A stretch of DNA of 64,000 nucleotides. Source: Streptomyces sp. DG2A-72. GTDB lineage: Bacteria; Actinomycetota; Actinomycetes; Streptomycetales; Streptomycetaceae. The DNA lies in NCBI RefSeq assembly GCF_030499575.1, contig NZ_JASTLC010000001.1, positions 6,844,001 to 6,908,000 on the forward strand, read 5' to 3'. Position numbers and translations under genes: made by a program. Below, piece by piece: positions 60,220-64,000 of this stretch. Numbering within the stretch: position 1 is the first letter of the stretch; each line of letters starts with the position of its first letter. Under the pieces are notes generated by a model. That model searched no databases and was not told where the DNA came from. It worked only from the letters and a program-made list of their open reading frames with translations.

Positions 60220-60222
60220 CCG
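60126..60222 (+). repeat. Interspersed 3'-end repeat, copy 5
   Basis: GCGCTCCGCTCCAGCTG to the GCGCCCC-TTCG-GGGCGC hairpin, with the same TGCGGCGCCGTCGTGGCTGG core as copy 3. Here the repeat is read through in frame and forms the C terminus of the rhomboid-like protein. Confidence 0.8.
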
Positions 60223-60268
60223 GATTTTCGGAAGCGTCTTCCTCGCTCCCCATGGTCGTCCTAGGCTC

Positions 60269-61066
60269 ATGACGAGGGTTCAGGTCGATGGAATCCAGCC
60301 GTCCGTGACACTCGGGGGCGACGTGGACGTGCAGATCAGTGGCGGCGGCGAGCGCCCCGGACGCCGGCCCGTCGCGGCCCGGCGTCGCGGCGTTCCGGAG
60401 CACCTGCTGAGCGGGGACCGCCGGGACTTCGAGCAGATCGTCGACGAGGTGCTGCGCTCCGCCCCGCACCGCCCGGAACTGGCCGCCGTCGGACAGCGGC
60501 TCAACTCCGCACAGCTGCGCACCATGGCGCTCAACGCCTCCGCACTCATCACGGCAGCGGCGGCCACCGAGTATCAGGACTACGTCCGCGTCCGTGAGGA
60601 AGCGCGCCGGCCGGTGCCGTCCGTCTTGGGCCGACCCGCCGCGGCGGACGAGGCTCCCGAGAGCGCCGGCGCGGGCGTCGTCGCCGTCGCCGCTGTCCTG
60701 GCCCCCATCCTCGCCGCCACCGCCGCGGCCGTCCTCCTGATCGTCGGGTACGTCCTGAAGGTGCTCGAACCCACGTCGGGCGTTGCCCGGACCCTGCTGA
60801 CCACCGGATGGGTCTTCGGCGCGGTGACCGCGGTCGCGATCCTCGTCGCCGCCGTCGGTCTGCTCATCACCGCCCTGCGCAACGGTCCCTCGTCCGCGGC
60901 CTGCCCTTCCGGTGAGCCGGGCGACAGGGTGGCCAGGGCCAGAGAAGCCTGGCGCGAGGCCCTGATGGAACGCGGCATCGTGCCGTTCCTCCGTGAGGCG
61001 CTGGCCGAACCGGGCGCCGCCCGGGCCGCGCATCCCAGGCCGACGTCCGAGCACGGGCCGGAGTAG
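60269..61066 (+). CDS. Hypothetical membrane protein
   Basis: 265 aa. A soluble N-terminal part (TRVQVDGIQPSVTLGGDVDV, LNSAQLRTMALNASALITAA) is followed by two transmembrane segments (about 137-168 and 177-205) and a charged C-terminal tail. No family is recognised. The start is uncertain: ATG 60269 has no Shine-Dalgarno, and GTG 60305 is an alternative. Confidence 0.6.
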   Translation: MTRVQVDGIQPSVTLGGDVDVQISGGGERPGRRPVAARRRGVPEHLLSGDRRDFEQIVDEVLRSAPHRPELAAVGQRLNSAQLRTMALNASALITAAAATEYQDYVRVREEARRPVPSVLGRPAAADEAPESAGAGVVAVAAVLAPILAATAAAVLLIVGYVLKVLEPTSGVARTLLTTGWVFGAVTAVAILVAAVGLLITALRNGPSSAACPSGEPGDRVARAREAWREALMERGIVPFLREALAEPGAARAAHPRPTSEHGPE

Positions 61067-61202
61067 CACCGGGAATTCGCGGGCCTGTTCGCCGCTTCCC
61101 CGTATGGCCCACTTTCCCGAACGCCCCAACTCCTTCACCAGCGCCGTCACCTCGATCGCTGACAGCGAACGCAGGCCGGGGAACATCCGGAGGCTCACGA
61201 GC

Positions 61203-61223
61203 ATTGAGTCGGCATAGCTCAAC
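61203..61223 (+). promoter_or_regulatory. HAIR-like operator (HspR site) upstream of lon
   Basis: TTGAGT-N7-GCTCAA (61204-61222) matches the HspR inverted repeat CTTGAGT-N7-ACTCAAG at ten of the twelve-plus conserved positions. It lies 22 bp upstream of the lon start. lon belongs to the HspR heat-shock regulon in Streptomyces, so the site is expected here. Confidence 0.75.
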
Positions 61224-61244
61224 TTGACTGCCGAAGGGGAGATC

Positions 61245-63659
<2,415 letters not shown>

Positions 63660-63678
63660 CGGGCGCGACCGGACAGGC

Positions 63679-63713
63679 AAGGCCCGGGTCCCTGTGAGGG
63701 AGGCCCGGGCCTT
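63679..63713 (+). terminator. Hairpin terminator after lon
   Basis: AAGGCCCGGG and CCCGGGCCTT form a 10-bp stem enclosing a smaller TCCCT/AGGGA stem. Located between lon and the convergent lysozyme gene, so it may serve both. Confidence 0.85.
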
Positions 63714-63730
63714 CGCCGCACGGCGGGACG

Positions 63731-63773
63731 TCAGCCGTTGGCCGGTGCCCGCGGTCGGTCCAGTGTCCTGTTG
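63731..63773 (-). repeat. Partial duplication of the lysozyme gene 3' end
   Basis: These 43 bases match the last 43 bases of the lysozyme gene (63829-63871) at 36 positions, in the same orientation, 98 bp further downstream. On the minus strand it reads NRTLDRPRAPANG-stop versus NGTLDRLRALANG-stop. It is the scar of a tandem duplication or of a lost paralogue. Confidence 0.8.
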
Positions 63774-63828
63774 CTGCATTTTCCGGGGGGTGGCCCCCGG
63801 ACCTCCCTGCCGGAGTGGCGGCGTCGTT

Positions 63829-64000
63829 CTAGCCGTTGGCCAGCGCCCGCAGTCGGTCCAGCGTCCCGTTGAACTTGTTGTGGTCCCCGACCGTCGGCCC
63901 GGAGGACGTGTACTGCCACATCGTGTAGTACTTCCATCCCGCGGGCAGCGTCCCCACGGTCGACGCGTACCGGGCGATCCACAGCGGGTTGGCGGAGGCG
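63829..64000 (-). CDS. GH25-type lysozyme (C-terminal end only)
   Basis: The last 56 codons are in the window: PLWIARYASTVGTLPAGWKY, then YTMWQYTSSGPTVGDHN and the closing LDRLRALANG. This matches the end of glycoside-hydrolase family 25 muramidases, which cut the glycan backbone of peptidoglycan. The catalytic Asp/Glu part and the signal peptide lie outside the window. Confidence 0.85.
   Translation of the reverse strand, partial: ASANPLWIARYASTVGTLPAGWKYYTMWQYTSSGPTVGDHNKFNGTLDRLRALANG

Overview
The window is high-GC actinobacterial chromosome from a Streptomyces species. The evidence is very high third-position GC, GTG starts, GTGA/ATGA start-stop overlaps and apparently leaderless promoters. 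The gene order, as I recall it, matches the S. coelicolor core segment from wblE and sigH through sodN, kgd and lon (about SCO5240 to SCO5285). Gene content is therefore mostly core genome, with two mobile insertions around sodN and a large conflict/RiPP-type locus.

Layout. 0-4.2 kb: wblE, a diacylglycerol-kinase-like gene, a membrane protein, and the stress sigma factor sigH coupled to its anti-sigma gene rshA, with a BldD-type box upstream. 4.2-7.6 kb: a CPA1 Na+/H+ antiporter, a PLP-dependent deaminase/desulfhydrase and a PGRP-type amidase. 7.8-10.5 kb: a family 2B encapsulin shell with its polyprenyl-synthase cargo. 10.7-14.7 kb: GNAT acetyltransferase, zinc-ribbon peptide, a DGPF protein/ECF42-type sigma pair, DUF952 and VOC proteins. 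14.9-17.2 kb: phosphate permease, small membrane protein and polyphosphate kinase 2.

17.2-26.3 kb is an accessory island bounded by 93/94-bp direct repeats. Each repeat is a copy of the 3' untranslated region of sodN, which in S. coelicolor is processed to the small RNA s-SodF. The island carries a TetR-controlled enoyl-CoA hydratase/acyl-CoA ligase operon, LysE, a B3/B4-domain protein, a methyltransferase and several decayed genes. It has no integrase. Next to it are sodN and, inserted between sodN and sodX, a stand-alone TnpB-like RuvC nuclease with no zinc ribbon.

28.6-40.6 kb: sodX, a CGNR regulator, a methyltransferase, a polar amino-acid ABC transporter, malic enzyme, a zinc-type oxidoreductase, an autoregulated HTH/Clp-N pair, a PadR/DUF4097 pair and a conserved 58-aa protein. 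40.8-52.4 kb: a same-strand array made of a Trypco1 protein, a trypsin-like protease with a VMAP-C-type tail, a MoxR AAA+ ATPase, a vWA-like SAV_2336 protein, an FxsA-like peptide, an HExxH peptide hydroxylase and a TIR-NB-ARC-TPR STAND ATPase. Together these look like an NTPase-gated immune/conflict system coupled to a peptide-modification module. 52.5-64 kb: 2-oxoglutarate dehydrogenase (kgd), an OmpR-type two-component system, a spermidine-synthase-like protein, a frameshifted rhomboid-like gene, a membrane protein, Lon protease with an HspR-type HAIR site, and the end of a GH25 lysozyme gene.

An interspersed repeat with a GCGCCCC-TTCG-GGGCGC hairpin occurs five times, mostly directly after stop codons.
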